A stretch of DNA of 56,688 bases from Candidatus Woesearchaeota archaeon (GTDB lineage: Archaea > Nanobdellota > Nanobdellia > Woesearchaeales > GCA-2686295), in assembly GCA_002686295.1 (NCBI GenBank), contig NZBB01000006.1:2084-58771 (forward strand). The letters run 5' to 3'. Below, in pieces: positions 17,011 to 25,497 of this stretch; positions within the stretch are counted from its first letter, which is position 1, and every line of letters starts with the position of its first letter. Below the pieces are notes generated by a model. The model had not been told where the DNA came from. It saw only the letters and a list, made by a program, of their open reading frames with translations, and ran no database searches. The position numbers and the translations under genes are program-made.

Positions 17011-18764
17011 TAAAATTTTTCTTTAGATTTTTGTTCTCTATCAAGTCTTGAATTAAGCTTGTTAGCTCTTGGACGATTATTTTCTTCATCGCGTCTAAAA
17101 GTTAATTTTAAATCTTTCAAAAAAACGTTCATACCGTCTTCCATCTCAAAAGGACCGTTAACAAAACCTTGTACTGCTGGTTCACCATCAAAAACAACTA
17201 ATTGATCTGATAAGTAATCAAGAAACAACAAATCATGATCAACTATTAAAACTGCTCTTTCTGTCTGTTTTACAACGTCTTTGATGACTTTTGAAATTAT
17301 TAATCTTTCCTCCACATCCAAGTATGCTGATGGCTCATCCATCAACATTATGTCAGAATCCTCAGCCAAACACTTAGCAATCATTACTCTCTGCAATTCT
17401 CCTCCACTTAACTCAGAAGATTTTTGAAGCAATAAATCTTTTAATCTCAATGGATCAATTAGTAAAGAACCATATTTTTCAATCGCTCTTTTAAGAATTG
17501 AAGTGACTTGTTCATCATCAGAAACCAAGTATTGTGGCTTATAAGCAACTTTTAATTTTTCTATTTTGTTAGAACTATCAATTTCTCCTGCAAGCAGTTT
17601 TACAAACGTTGTTTTTCCAATGCCATTTTCTCCCAAAACACCAACTGTTTCTTCATGGTAGATTTTTCCTTCTTTCACTCCAAGTTTGAAAGAACCGATT
17701 GAATGTTCAAATTCATTCCATTTAACAAGTTCAGATGAGGATCTTTTTTTAATTGGTGCTTTTTTCAAAAATTTTATTTCATTGGCTCTGAATCGAACAT
17801 TTTCCTCTTTAAGATATCCTGAAAGATAAACATTAATGCCTGCTTTAGTTGTTTTTATTGAAGAAACCACTCCGAAAGCAGTCGCTTTTCCATACATTAA
17901 ATGAATGAAATCAGTCATGTAATCAAGTATTATCAAATCGTGTTCAATCACTATTACAGCAGTGTTTTCATCCGCCATTTCTCTGATAAATTTTGATATT
18001 TTCAAACGCTGTTTAATATCAAGATAAGATGTTGGTTCGTCAAAAAAGTAAATATTCGCTTTTTTCAGCACTGTTGCAGCTATCGCAACTCTCTGCAATT
18101 CACCACCAGAAATATTCTTTAAATCATGATCTAAAATTTTTGTAAGCTCTAGTGTTTTAGCTATTTCTGAAAGTTTTTTTTTCTCATCAACTTTGGTCAA
18201 CAATTCTTTTACAGAACCACAGAAATTTTTTGGTATTAAATCTACTTGTTGAGGTTTGTAAGCAATTTTTATTTTTTGCTTATTTTTCTTCTCAAAAAAT
18301 ATTTGTGCTTCACTCCCTTTGAAATAATCTATTAATTCTTTGTAGCTTGCTTCATAAGATTCTTTATCAGTTCTTCCAAGGTTTGGCTTTAAAACACCAG
18401 CCAATATTTTAACGGCTGTTGATTTTCCAATACCATTTCTACCTATTATTCCAACAACTTTTCCAAACATTGGTGTTGGCAGATTGTAAAGTGCAAATCC
18501 GTTCTTTCCATATCTATGTATTGGTTCTTTATCAAGCTCTTCAGGTAGGTTAACCATCTCTAAAGCATTAAAAGGACATTTATTGGCTGCAATCCTATCA
18601 CCGTCAGTTATTACTTCTTCATTAACTTCTACTTTTCCATCTGCAGATTTCACAATGGCATCTTTTCCCATTCTGTTGCTAGGACTCACTCTAATACACA
18701 GGTATCCTCCACAACTCTCAGGGTTGCATTTCTCCTTCTTAACAATCATAATCCTTTTAGTCAT
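17001..18764 (-). CDS. ABCE1/Rli1 ribosome-recycling ATPase with a reduced Fe-S domain
   Basis: ABCE1 splits ribosomes after termination with aPelota/aRF1. Both nucleotide-binding domains are intact: Walker A GIIGRNGIGKST and GVLGENGIGKTT, signatures ISGGELQR and LSGGELQR, Walker B FFDEPTSYLD and LMDEPSAYLD. The N-terminal Fe-S domain is reduced. C13, C18, C23 and C63 remain, while the positions of the fourth cysteine (S27), the GKxC cysteine (A36) and the three cysteines of the CxGCGxC motif (residues 52-59) are not Cys. By ferredoxin topology the survivors are ligands I, II, III and VIII, one complete cluster, and the lost ones are the other cluster. The 587-residue protein is otherwise of normal length. 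A TATA-like GCTTTATATATC lies upstream. Confidence 0.93.
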   Translation of the reverse strand: MTKRIMIVKKEKCNPESCGGYLCIRVSPSNRMGKDAIVKSADGKVEVNEEVITDGDRIAANKCPFNALEMVNLPEELDKEPIHRYGKNGFALYNLPTPMFGKVVGIIGRNGIGKSTAVKILAGVLKPNLGRTDKESYEASYKELIDYFKGSEAQIFFEKKNKQKIKIAYKPQQVDLIPKNFCGSVKELLTKVDEKKKLSEIAKTLELTKILDHDLKNISGGELQRVAIAATVLKKANIYFFDEPTSYLDIKQRLKISKFIREMADENTAVIVIEHDLIILDYMTDFIHLMYGKATAFGVVSSIKTTKAGINVYLSGYLKEENVRFRANEIKFLKKAPIKKRSSSELVKWNEFEHSIGSFKLGVKEGKIYHEETVGVLGENGIGKTTFVKLLAGEIDSSNKIEKLKVAYKPQYLVSDDEQVTSILKRAIEKYGSLLIDPLRLKDLLLQKSSELSGGELQRVMIAKCLAEDSDIMLMDEPSAYLDVEERLIISKVIKDVVKQTERAVLIVDHDLLFLDYLSDQLVVFDGEPAVQGFVNGPFEMEDGMNVFLKDLKLTFRRDEENNRPRANKLNSRLDREQKSKEKFYYV

Positions 18765-18784
18765 AAATGAAAGTTGTGATTATT

Positions 18785-18815
18785 GATATATAAAGCTATC
18801 CACTAACTTTAAATA
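18785..18815. promoter_or_regulatory. Divergent promoters for ABCE1 and polB
   Basis: GATATATAAAGC at 18785-18796 reads on the minus strand as GCTTTATATATC, a TATA box about 25 nt ahead of the ABCE1 start. TTTAAATA at 18808-18815 lies 22-29 nt ahead of the polB ATG on the plus strand. Both imply very short leaders. Confidence 0.55.
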
Positions 18816-18836
18816 CATATAAATTTTTTTAAGAGT

Positions 18837-21137
18837 ATGAAAGGATTTATCGTTTATTCTACTTATAGAGTTGTTGATGATAAAGCAGTTGTGTATTTAT
18901 TTGGTCGGCTAGAAAACGGCGATTCTTTCTTAACAATTAATTCTTATAAACCATATTTCTTCATCGAAGAGAAATTTTTGAAAAAAGCTTTGAAAATTGA
19001 AACATTCGAATATGAAAAAACTGTTTTGAAAAATTTTAAAAAAAAAAAAATGATTAAAATAATACTTGATTTGCCAAGAAAGGTTCCTGAACTTAGGAAA
19101 AAGCTCGAGGATGAAAAAATTGAATGTTTTGAAGCTGATATAAGATTTGCACAACGATTTCTTATGGATTATGATATTAAATCAACTCTTGACATAAAAG
19201 GTGATTATAAAAAAGGAGAGTTAGTTGACAGGATTTATGAAGAACCAGAACTGAAAACTTGCGATTACAATCCGGATTTGAAATTGTTGTCAATTGATAT
19301 AGAAACTAATCGTTTTGCTAAAGAACTCTATTCAATATCAATTTTTACTAAAGGTTTTGCAAAGACAATTATTATATCTGATAAAAAATTAAAAAATAGT
19401 GTTAGTGTGAAGAATGAGAAAGAATTGCTCGAAGTTTTCAAAAAAAAATTGTTGGAATTAGATCCTGACATAATAACTGGTTGGAACGTCATAGATTTTG
19501 ACATTCATATTCTTGAACAAAAATTCAAACAGCACAATATTCCATTTGAACTTGGAAGAATTGATTGGCCTTGCAAAGTACGTTTAGAAGAATCTTTTTT
19601 TAGAAGTTCAAAAGTTAATATGCCTGGAAGAATGGTTCTTGATGGTATTCAACTGTTAAAAATATCTTTTGTTAAACTGAAAAATTATAAATTAGATACT
19701 GCTGCAGAAGAATTTTTGGGAGAAAAAAAACTTATTGGTGAAAAAAATAAAGGTGCGGAGATTGAAAAAGCTTTTAAAAAAAATCCTCAAAAACTGGCTG
19801 ATTATAACTTAAAAGATTCAGAATTTGTTAGTAAGATATTAGAAAAAACAGGTGTTTTATCATTAACTGTTAATCGTTCAATGTTAACAGGCATACCTCT
19901 TGACAGAGTTGAAGGAAGTATATCCTCATTTGATTCTTTATACTTAAGAGATTTAAGAAAAAAAGGATTTGTTGCACCTTCAGCAAAGTTTGGTGAAAGA
20001 AAAGAGAGAATTCAGGGAGGATATGTGATGAATCCAAAACCAGGTATTTACGATTATGTGATTGTTTGTGATTTTAAAAGTCTGTATCCTAGCATTATAA
20101 GAACTTTCAATATAGATCCTTTCACATACGTTCCTAGTTGCAAAGGCAAAAATTTAATTAAAGCACCAAATGGTGCATGCTTTAGAAAAGAACATGGTAT
20201 TTTATCAGATATGATTCAAAGACTCTGGAAAGCAAGAGATGCCATCAAAAAGAAGAAAGATGCAACTGGTAGCTATGCAATAAAGGTTGTTATGAATTCT
20301 ATGTTTGGAGTGATGGCTAATCCAGTTTTCAGATTTCATAGTATTGAAATGGCTAATGCGATAACACATTTTGGTCATTTTTTCATAAAATTAACTGCTA
20401 AAAAGATTGAGAAACAAGGATATGAAGTAATATATGGAGATACCGATTCTATCTTTATTAATCTTGATGTTGAAAATAAGAAAGAGGCAGATAAGATAGG
20501 TTTGAAAATTCAGAAAGATATTAATGATTTCTTTAATCAATATAACTTTGAAAAGTATGGTTGTGAAAACTTTTTGGAATTAGAGTTTGAAAAGGTTTAC
20601 AAACGTTTTTTAATGCCAAAAGCTCGTGGTTCTGAAAAAGGAAGCAAGAAAAGATATGCCGGCCTGCTATTTAAAAATGGAAAAGAAATGATGGATTTTG
20701 TAGGATTAGAATTTGTTAGACGTGATTGGACTGAATTAGCAAAGAAATTCCAATATGAGTTATTGAAAAAAATATTTGAAAAAAAAGAAGTGAATTCTTA
20801 TGTTAAGAAATTTGTTAATGATTTGAAAAAAGGAAAACATGATGAATTATTAATTTATCGAAAAGCAATAAGGAAAAAACTTGATGAATATGTTAAGACA
20901 ACACCTCCTCATGTAAAAGCTGCTAGAATGTTGAAAGAGTTAAAGAGCAATATAATAGAGTATGTTGTAACTGTTAATGGACCTGAACCTTTGGAGTTGC
21001 AGAAAAGCAGAATAGACTATGAACATTACATCGAGAAACAAATAAAGCCACTTGCAGATTCAATACTTGGCTTCTTCGACACAAATTTTGACGATATTAT
21101 CAAGAATATTTCTCAGAAAACATTGTTTGGATATTAA
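18837..21137 (+). CDS. polB: Family B DNA polymerase
   Basis: Replicative-type B polymerase with proofreading. Exonuclease motifs are LSIDIETN (Exo I, about residue 152), ITGWNVIDFD (Exo II) and YNLKDSEFV (Exo III). Polymerase motifs are CDFKSLYPSII (A), KVVMNSMFGVM (B) and YGDTDSIF (C), followed by KRYAGLL. The N-terminal uracil-sensing-like region starts MKGFIVYSTYRV. At 766 residues it is the usual size and has no intein in motifs A, B or C. It is the first gene on its strand after the divergent ABCE1. Confidence 0.95.
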   Translation: MKGFIVYSTYRVVDDKAVVYLFGRLENGDSFLTINSYKPYFFIEEKFLKKALKIETFEYEKTVLKNFKKKKMIKIILDLPRKVPELRKKLEDEKIECFEADIRFAQRFLMDYDIKSTLDIKGDYKKGELVDRIYEEPELKTCDYNPDLKLLSIDIETNRFAKELYSISIFTKGFAKTIIISDKKLKNSVSVKNEKELLEVFKKKLLELDPDIITGWNVIDFDIHILEQKFKQHNIPFELGRIDWPCKVRLEESFFRSSKVNMPGRMVLDGIQLLKISFVKLKNYKLDTAAEEFLGEKKLIGEKNKGAEIEKAFKKNPQKLADYNLKDSEFVSKILEKTGVLSLTVNRSMLTGIPLDRVEGSISSFDSLYLRDLRKKGFVAPSAKFGERKERIQGGYVMNPKPGIYDYVIVCDFKSLYPSIIRTFNIDPFTYVPSCKGKNLIKAPNGACFRKEHGILSDMIQRLWKARDAIKKKKDATGSYAIKVVMNSMFGVMANPVFRFHSIEMANAITHFGHFFIKLTAKKIEKQGYEVIYGDTDSIFINLDVENKKEADKIGLKIQKDINDFFNQYNFEKYGCENFLELEFEKVYKRFLMPKARGSEKGSKKRYAGLLFKNGKEMMDFVGLEFVRRDWTELAKKFQYELLKKIFEKKEVNSYVKKFVNDLKKGKHDELLIYRKAIRKKLDEYVKTTPPHVKAARMLKELKSNIIEYVVTVNGPEPLELQKSRIDYEHYIEKQIKPLADSILGFFDTNFDDIIKNISQKTLFGY

Positions 21138-21197
21138 AAATTTAAATAAACTCTTAGTTCAAAAAAGAAAAGAAGAAAAATAAATAATAAATTAGTT

Positions 21198-21722
21198 TTA
21201 TGGTGAACAACAGAGGATTCCTGAACGATAGGTATATTCATTTCCAACGGAATTATTACATAATTCTTTCATATCCCAAGAACATCTCCACATTTTCCAA
21301 TTTTCATTTGGATTTCCAATATAATCCAATCCACCAAATCTGAGATTTGCTCCATTTCCAATTGATGCAGAATACATAGCATTTGTTGAACATGAACCGC
21401 TCAAAACAAGATCTCCTGAAGGACATTGTGACGAGACTACTGAAGTGCTACATATATCATCACTAACTACCTGATCCGAATAAAACCATTCACACTTCTC
21501 TGCAAGATTATAAGTTTCATCTCTTATATCTACATCTCTTATAATTCTAGAAGCAGAACTTCTTATTGCCTCTCCGCCAATATTTCCAGCTTCATCAGCG
21601 ATAACTCCTTCAACAGAAGAAGCACTCATTGAACTTTTGTTAGTAAACATCACAACAAAACCAACAACTGCCACGATAGAAACTAATGCTAAAATACCAA
21701 AATAATGTTTTTCATCAACCAT
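21198..21722 (-). CDS. Pilin-like / signal-anchored Cys-rich exported protein
   Basis: The 174-residue protein has a short charged N-terminus (MVDEKHYF), one hydrophobic helix at about 8-27, and a Ser/Cys-rich exterior with about nine cysteines ending in ILCCSP. The layout resembles type IV pilin-like surface proteins of DPANN genomes, but no clear class III peptidase site is visible, so an uncleaved signal anchor is equally possible. GAGGTGAT precedes the start. Its upstream region nearly repeats that of the thioredoxin-like gene starting at 14972, which might link disulfide handling to a Cys-rich surface protein. Confidence 0.6.
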   Translation of the reverse strand: MVDEKHYFGILALVSIVAVVGFVVMFTNKSSMSASSVEGVIADEAGNIGGEAIRSSASRIIRDVDIRDETYNLAEKCEWFYSDQVVSDDICSTSVVSSQCPSGDLVLSGSCSTNAMYSASIGNGANLRFGGLDYIGNPNENWKMWRCSWDMKELCNNSVGNEYTYRSGILCCSP

Positions 21723-21727
21723 TCTTA

Positions 21728-21814
21728 AATCACCTCAAAACAAATAATAACAAACAATATACAAAAAAACATATATATATTTGTGATACAAAATACACAT
21801 TAGAGAACAACAAT
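21728..21814 (-). promoter_or_regulatory. Shared ~90-bp promoter/leader, copy B
   Basis: This is the partner of 14975-15065. On the minus strand the order is TTGTTGTTCT upstream element, an ATATATATATG TATA-like box at about 21769-21780, TGTTTTTTTGTAT, and TTTGTTTTGAGGTGAT before the start. It exactly fills the gap between the stop of the winged-helix gene and the pilin-like gene. Confidence 0.6.
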
Positions 21815-22080
21815 TAAACTAGCTGTACAAATCCCATATCGAGTTCTTTAACTAAACCATCTCTTTTCAAAGAATTTAAAGAATCCATAACTTCCGCCTC
21901 AGACAACCCTCTAATACTCGCTTCTATTATCAATTCTTCAACCTGCATCTTCTTTCCCTTGCTAATGACTAACTCATTCAAGATATCTAAAATTTTTATT
22001 TTATTATCTACTTCAGATTCTCTTTTAATCCTATCAGCTGTTAGCTTCTGGATTTCCATTAAACGGTCGAAATCATCCAT
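21814..22080 (-). CDS. Winged-helix protein resembling the MCM C-terminal domain
   Basis: An 88-residue protein. Residues about 28-88 (KILDILNELV...VEELIIEASIRGLSEAEVMDSLNSLKRDGLVKELDMGFVQLV) follow the pattern of archaeal MCM C-terminal winged helices, where a helix, a GxxxxEV turn helix, LKRxGLI and a final GxxxLV strand occur. The first 25 residues are charged and helical, like the MCM linker. It lies directly beside, and divergent from, an MCM-like AAA+ core gene that lacks this domain. A minus-strand TATA-like TTTTTATATAGAC is at 22124-22136. A generic transcription-factor winged helix is the alternative. Confidence 0.5.
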   Translation of the reverse strand: MDDFDRLMEIQKLTADRIKRESEVDNKIKILDILNELVISKGKKMQVEELIIEASIRGLSEAEVMDSLNSLKRDGLVKELDMGFVQLV

Positions 22081-22148
22081 TTTTCAGAATCTATATACAT
22101 TCCCCCTTTACCAGTATAGTTTTGTCTATATAAAAAGGTTTTGGAAAA

Positions 22149-22158
22149 ATTTAAATGT
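22149..22158 (+). promoter_or_regulatory. TATA-like box for the MCM-like gene
   Basis: AATTTAAATG lies 23-32 bp upstream of the ATG at 22181, and supports that start rather than the longer frame that runs back across the divergent winged-helix gene. Confidence 0.5.
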
Positions 22159-22180
22159 TCTGCTTATTTATTGGATAACC

Positions 22181-23353
22181 ATGTCCTTTATCAAGCTACT
22201 TTTGCCACTATCTAAAAGCAAAAAAAGAAATCTTAACAAACTAAAGAAATACTTGGAAATTAACGATTTCAAAGAAGTTAAAAAATTGTTAAAACTTGGC
22301 AAAATAGGAATTGCTTTCTCTTCATTAAAAATATCTGATAAAATCATTAAAGATGAATCTTTTCCAGTTATAAATTTAGCATTAGAAGAAAAAGATTTGA
22401 CAAATAAAATAACTGTTTGGAATGATGTTGTCGAACAACAAGTTCGAGAGAAAAAATATAAAGAATTCTCTGTTGATGCAGAAAAAAAAATAAGATATTT
22501 TATAGCTCCACACATTGTTGGCTTGGAAGAAGTCAAAGAAGCTGCAATGCTACAATTATTTGCAAAAGATAAAGTACACTTATTGCTATTAGGGGATCCG
22601 AGCACAGGGAAAACAGATGTTCTTCGCTCTGTAAATGAGTTTGCACCAATCTCTTCATTCGGTCTTGGCTCAGGAATAAGTGCGGCAGGATTAACTGCGG
22701 CCATCAAAGGAAAAGAAGTCATAAGAGGATTATTACCATTAGCCGATAAAGGTATTTGTTGCGTTGATGAATTAAATCTTATGAAATTAAGAGATCGCGG
22801 ATCATTACTGAATGCAATGGAAAAAGGGTTTATTACTTATGATAAAGGAAATAAGCACAAAAAATTTGATGCAAGAATAAACTTATTGGCAACAGCCAAT
22901 CCAAAAGGAGATCGCTTTGTTGGTAAAACACCCTCTACTTGGTTAAAACAAATTCCTTTCGATCCTGCTTTACTATCAAGATTCCACATAGTTTTCTTTA
23001 TTAGAAGACCTGGACATAAAGAATTCATAAATATTGCCAAAAAGATAGTTAGCGAAAGAAACAAAAACCTTGAGATAAACGATTCTTTATTTATCAGAGA
23101 TTACATAGAATTCTCTCAATTAATAGATGTTGCTTTTAATGAAAAATTGAAAAAACAAATAGTTGATTTTGCAGCAAAACTAAAAAAAGATGAAAAGAAA
23201 TTCTTGGTTGAAATAAGTCCAAGAATAATAGTTGGTATAATGAGGTTTGCAAAAGCTTCTGCAAGATTAGAACTTAGAAACCTTGTTGAGCAGAAAGACC
23301 TTGACAGAGTGTTTAATCTACTTGAGAAAAGTTTATATAAAAAAAATAAATAA
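22181..23353 (+). CDS. MCM-like AAA+ helicase core lacking the N-terminal domain
   Basis: The 390-residue protein contains the MCM ATPase core. YFIAPHIVGLEEVKEAAMLQLF (about 106-127) is the pre-AAA signature. Walker A is GDPSTGKT (138-145), SAAGLTAAI (167-175) is the MCM-specific helix-2 insert region, Walker B is CCVDELNLM (193-201), sensor 1 is N240 in ATANPKGDRF, and the arginine finger is R267 in ALLSRFH. The OB-fold/zinc N-terminal domain of about 250 residues is absent; only about 100 helical residues precede the core. The C-terminal winged helix is also absent. Whether a full-length MCM exists elsewhere in the genome cannot be seen, so this may be the replicative helicase or an accessory paralogue. 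Confidence 0.8.
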   Translation: MSFIKLLLPLSKSKKRNLNKLKKYLEINDFKEVKKLLKLGKIGIAFSSLKISDKIIKDESFPVINLALEEKDLTNKITVWNDVVEQQVREKKYKEFSVDAEKKIRYFIAPHIVGLEEVKEAAMLQLFAKDKVHLLLLGDPSTGKTDVLRSVNEFAPISSFGLGSGISAAGLTAAIKGKEVIRGLLPLADKGICCVDELNLMKLRDRGSLLNAMEKGFITYDKGNKHKKFDARINLLATANPKGDRFVGKTPSTWLKQIPFDPALLSRFHIVFFIRRPGHKEFINIAKKIVSERNKNLEINDSLFIRDYIEFSQLIDVAFNEKLKKQIVDFAAKLKKDEKKFLVEISPRIIVGIMRFAKASARLELRNLVEQKDLDRVFNLLEKSLYKKNK

Positions 23354-23378
23354 CAATCATAGAGATAAAATTATTATA

Positions 23379-23951
23379 ATGATAAACATAAAAAAATCGG
23401 CTATAATAGCATCAATTGCTATACTTTTTGCAGTTTTTATTTTCAGTTTTATAAATGCTATATACGAAGAACCAAACTATGATGATTTTTGTAATGAGAA
23501 TCCTTATTTGGATAAAGTTCATCTGCCTCCAGAAACACTTAATTGTACAAGCACAGGTTTTAATGATGAAGATGTAACTGCTTGTGATGAACAAGAAGGA
23601 AGATTAGAGCCTATATATGAAGGTGGATGCGTAAAAGCATATAAATGTGAGACTTGCCATAAAACTTATGAAGAAGAAAGCGACAAGCACAAATTTTTTG
23701 TTTTTGTAATGTCAAGTATTCTTGGATTAACAGCAGTTATAACAAGCATTTACCTACCTTATAAAAAAAATTCTTTAAAAGAATGGATTTTATCTGGTTT
23801 CTTAATAGCAGGATTAATAGCCATATTCATTGGCACAATTGATTACTTTGGAGAAATGCATCGCATAATTAAACCAATAATCATATTAATCGAGATAATT
23901 TTAGTTATTTTAGTAGCTTATAAAAATATCGAGAATAAAAAGAAAAAATGA
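23379..23951 (+). CDS. Membrane protein with Cys-rich ectodomain, function unknown
   Basis: A 190-residue protein has an N-terminal hydrophobic segment (about 8-28) and a short exported region with six cysteines (NYDDFCNENPY..., AYKCETCHKTY). Three membrane helices follow (about 105-125, 135-155 and 160-183) and a basic tail KNIENKKKK. I chose the ATG at 23379, which starts right at the signal-like helix, over an in-frame start inside the MCM-like gene. Its stop overlaps the cutA start by ATGA, so the two are probably co-translated. Confidence 0.6.
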   Translation: MINIKKSAIIASIAILFAVFIFSFINAIYEEPNYDDFCNENPYLDKVHLPPETLNCTSTGFNDEDVTACDEQEGRLEPIYEGGCVKAYKCETCHKTYEEESDKHKFFVFVMSSILGLTAVITSIYLPYKKNSLKEWILSGFLIAGLIAIFIGTIDYFGEMHRIIKPIIILIEIILVILVAYKNIENKKKK

Positions 23952-24250
23952 AATTATACTATTCGCCTTGCAAAAACAAAGCTGAAGCAAAGAAGATCGC
24001 TAAAGAATTATTGAAAGAAAAACTCATATCATGTGCGAATATTGTTCCTTGCGAATCAATTTATGAATGGGATGGAGAATTAAAAGAAGAAAGTGAAGCT
24101 ATTTTATTTGTTAAAACAATTGACAAATATGAAGAAGAAGTCAAGGATAAAATAAGAGAATTACATTCTTATGATCTGCCTTGCATCTTAAAAATTAATG
24201 GTCGTATTAATGAAGAGTATCTTTCTTGGATGGAAAGCGTCATTCAATAA
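23948..24250 (+). CDS. cutA: CutA1-family divalent-ion tolerance protein
   Basis: A 100-residue CutA1 homologue. The pattern YYSPCKNKAEAKKIAKELLKEKLISCANIVPCESIYEWDGELKEESEAILFVKT matches the conserved first two-thirds of the family, with the ESIYxWxGxxxxxxExxLxxKT signature. The family forms a trimer with a ferredoxin-like fold and is cytoplasmic; a role in copper tolerance is historical and not firmly established. It is coupled to the preceding membrane-protein gene by a 4-nt overlap. Confidence 0.9.
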   Translation: MKLYYSPCKNKAEAKKIAKELLKEKLISCANIVPCESIYEWDGELKEESEAILFVKTIDKYEEEVKDKIRELHSYDLPCILKINGRINEEYLSWMESVIQ

Positions 24251-24290
24251 ACCATAAAAAATATAAAGCTTGTTCTCACAAACAACTATT

Positions 24291-25337
24291 ATGGTGTTGA
24301 ATTTTGAATTATTTGGAAATGGTTTAATTGACTACGCAATTTTTTTTGCTATAATAATAATATCTATGATAATTGGCAGGATAATATTTTTTACCAGTAA
24401 AAACCTTCTTAGAAGAAAAGCTGAAAAAACTAAAAGTAAATTTGATGATGTGTTGGTTGAAGTTATGGAAAAACCTTTAGTGTTTCTAATATTTATTATA
24501 GGTTTGATTATTGCTTTGAAAACCTTAACTTTGAGTAGTACAATCAATCAATTTTTTGCGAACACCATAAAAATACTCCTAACAATTGACATTGCTTGGT
24601 TCTTAATATTCTTTGTTGACGCAATAATTGTCCAGTATATAAGCCCTATAGCCTCAAAAACAAAATCAGAATTAGATGATGTTATGCTTCCTTTGATAAG
24701 AAAGATTGTGAAAATAACTTTAATAATCTTTGCAGGCGTAATAATAATAGATAACTTCGGTTATGATGTAACTTCACTAGTTGCAGGTTTAGGAATAGGT
24801 GGTTTAGCTTTTGCTTTGGCAGCCCAAGATATGCTGGCTAATCTTTTTGGTGGATTATCAATTATAACCGATAAACCTTTCAAAATCGGCGATAGAATAA
24901 AAATTGAAAACTATGATGGTTGGGTTAGAAAAATAGGCATTAGAACTACAAGAGTTGAAACGATAGATGGATTTCAATTAATTGTTCCGAACTCTAAAAT
25001 ATCAAATTCGATTCTTGAAAATGTTTCAAGAGAGAAATCCCGTAAAGTCAGATTAAGTATTGGCTTAGAATACAGTACATCTATAAAGAAAATGAAAGAG
25101 GCAAAGAAAATTTTGGAAAATGTTATTTTAAAAAATTCTGATACTGAAAATCGTTCAATTGTAAGTTTTACAGAGTTTGGCGATAGTTCTCTAAATTTCT
25201 TGGTTATTTACTGGATTGAAAATTTAGAAAGCATTCTAACGGCTAAGAATAATGTGAATATGGATATAAAAAAGAGATTTGAAAAAGCCAAGATTGAAAT
25301 GGCCTTTCCAACAAGAACTGTATATCTAAAAAAATGA
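24291..25337 (+). CDS. MscS-family mechanosensitive ion channel
   Basis: The 348-residue channel has four membrane helices (about 10-30, 62-80, 90-115 and 142-165). The pore-lining TM3 and beta domain contain VAGLGIGGLAFALAAQDMLANLFGGLSIITDKPFKIGDRIKI, the MscS hallmark. LIVPNSKISNSILENVSR follows, and the C-terminal alpha/beta domain ends in FPTRTVYLKK. The start at 24291 is preferred because AAAAATATAAAGC at 24256-24268 is a TATA box at leader distance. It releases solutes on hypo-osmotic shock. Confidence 0.92.
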   Translation: MVLNFELFGNGLIDYAIFFAIIIISMIIGRIIFFTSKNLLRRKAEKTKSKFDDVLVEVMEKPLVFLIFIIGLIIALKTLTLSSTINQFFANTIKILLTIDIAWFLIFFVDAIIVQYISPIASKTKSELDDVMLPLIRKIVKITLIIFAGVIIIDNFGYDVTSLVAGLGIGGLAFALAAQDMLANLFGGLSIITDKPFKIGDRIKIENYDGWVRKIGIRTTRVETIDGFQLIVPNSKISNSILENVSREKSRKVRLSIGLEYSTSIKKMKEAKKILENVILKNSDTENRSIVSFTEFGDSSLNFLVIYWIENLESILTAKNNVNMDIKKRFEKAKIEMAFPTRTVYLKK

Positions 25338-25360
25338 CTGTTCATAAAGAATAGAAAATA

Positions 25361-25368
25361 TTTATAAA
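25361..25368 (+). promoter_or_regulatory. TATA box upstream of a stable hairpin
   Basis: TTTATAAA lies 20-27 bp ahead of the hairpin at 25388-25439, so a transcript would start at or just before the stem. No ORF of useful size begins there. Confidence 0.45.
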
Positions 25369-25387
25369 CCCTTAATTAATAACTATT

Positions 25388-25439
25388 AAAAGAATGATTC
25401 TCGGGAGTAAGAGGTGAGATTTTCAAGAATCATTCTTTT
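25388..25439 (+). ncRNA. Candidate small RNA or terminator hairpin
   Basis: AAAAGAATGATTCT at 25388-25401 is perfectly complementary to 25426-25439, a 14-bp stem with a 24-nt loop (25402-25425). The loop contains GAGGTGAG, which resembles a ribosome-binding site. A TATA box sits just upstream and a second TATA-like box (TTTTTATATA at 25452-25461) just downstream for the next gene. It could be a short RNA, a leader element, or a terminator for the MscS transcript. No known RNA family is recognised. Confidence 0.4.
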
Positions 25440-25497
25440 CAAATCCAAAAATTTTTATATATGAAAATAAATATTAGTTTATTATGGGGTGTTTTGA

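Noticed and set aside
18837..21137. Intein in DNA polymerase B
   Set aside because: Motifs A, B and C are uninterrupted and the length is normal.
21959..22180. Longer MCM-like protein that would supply an N-terminal domain
   Set aside because: The upstream frame is antisense to the winged-helix gene, looks random and lacks OB-fold or zinc motifs; a TATA-like box precedes ATG 22181.
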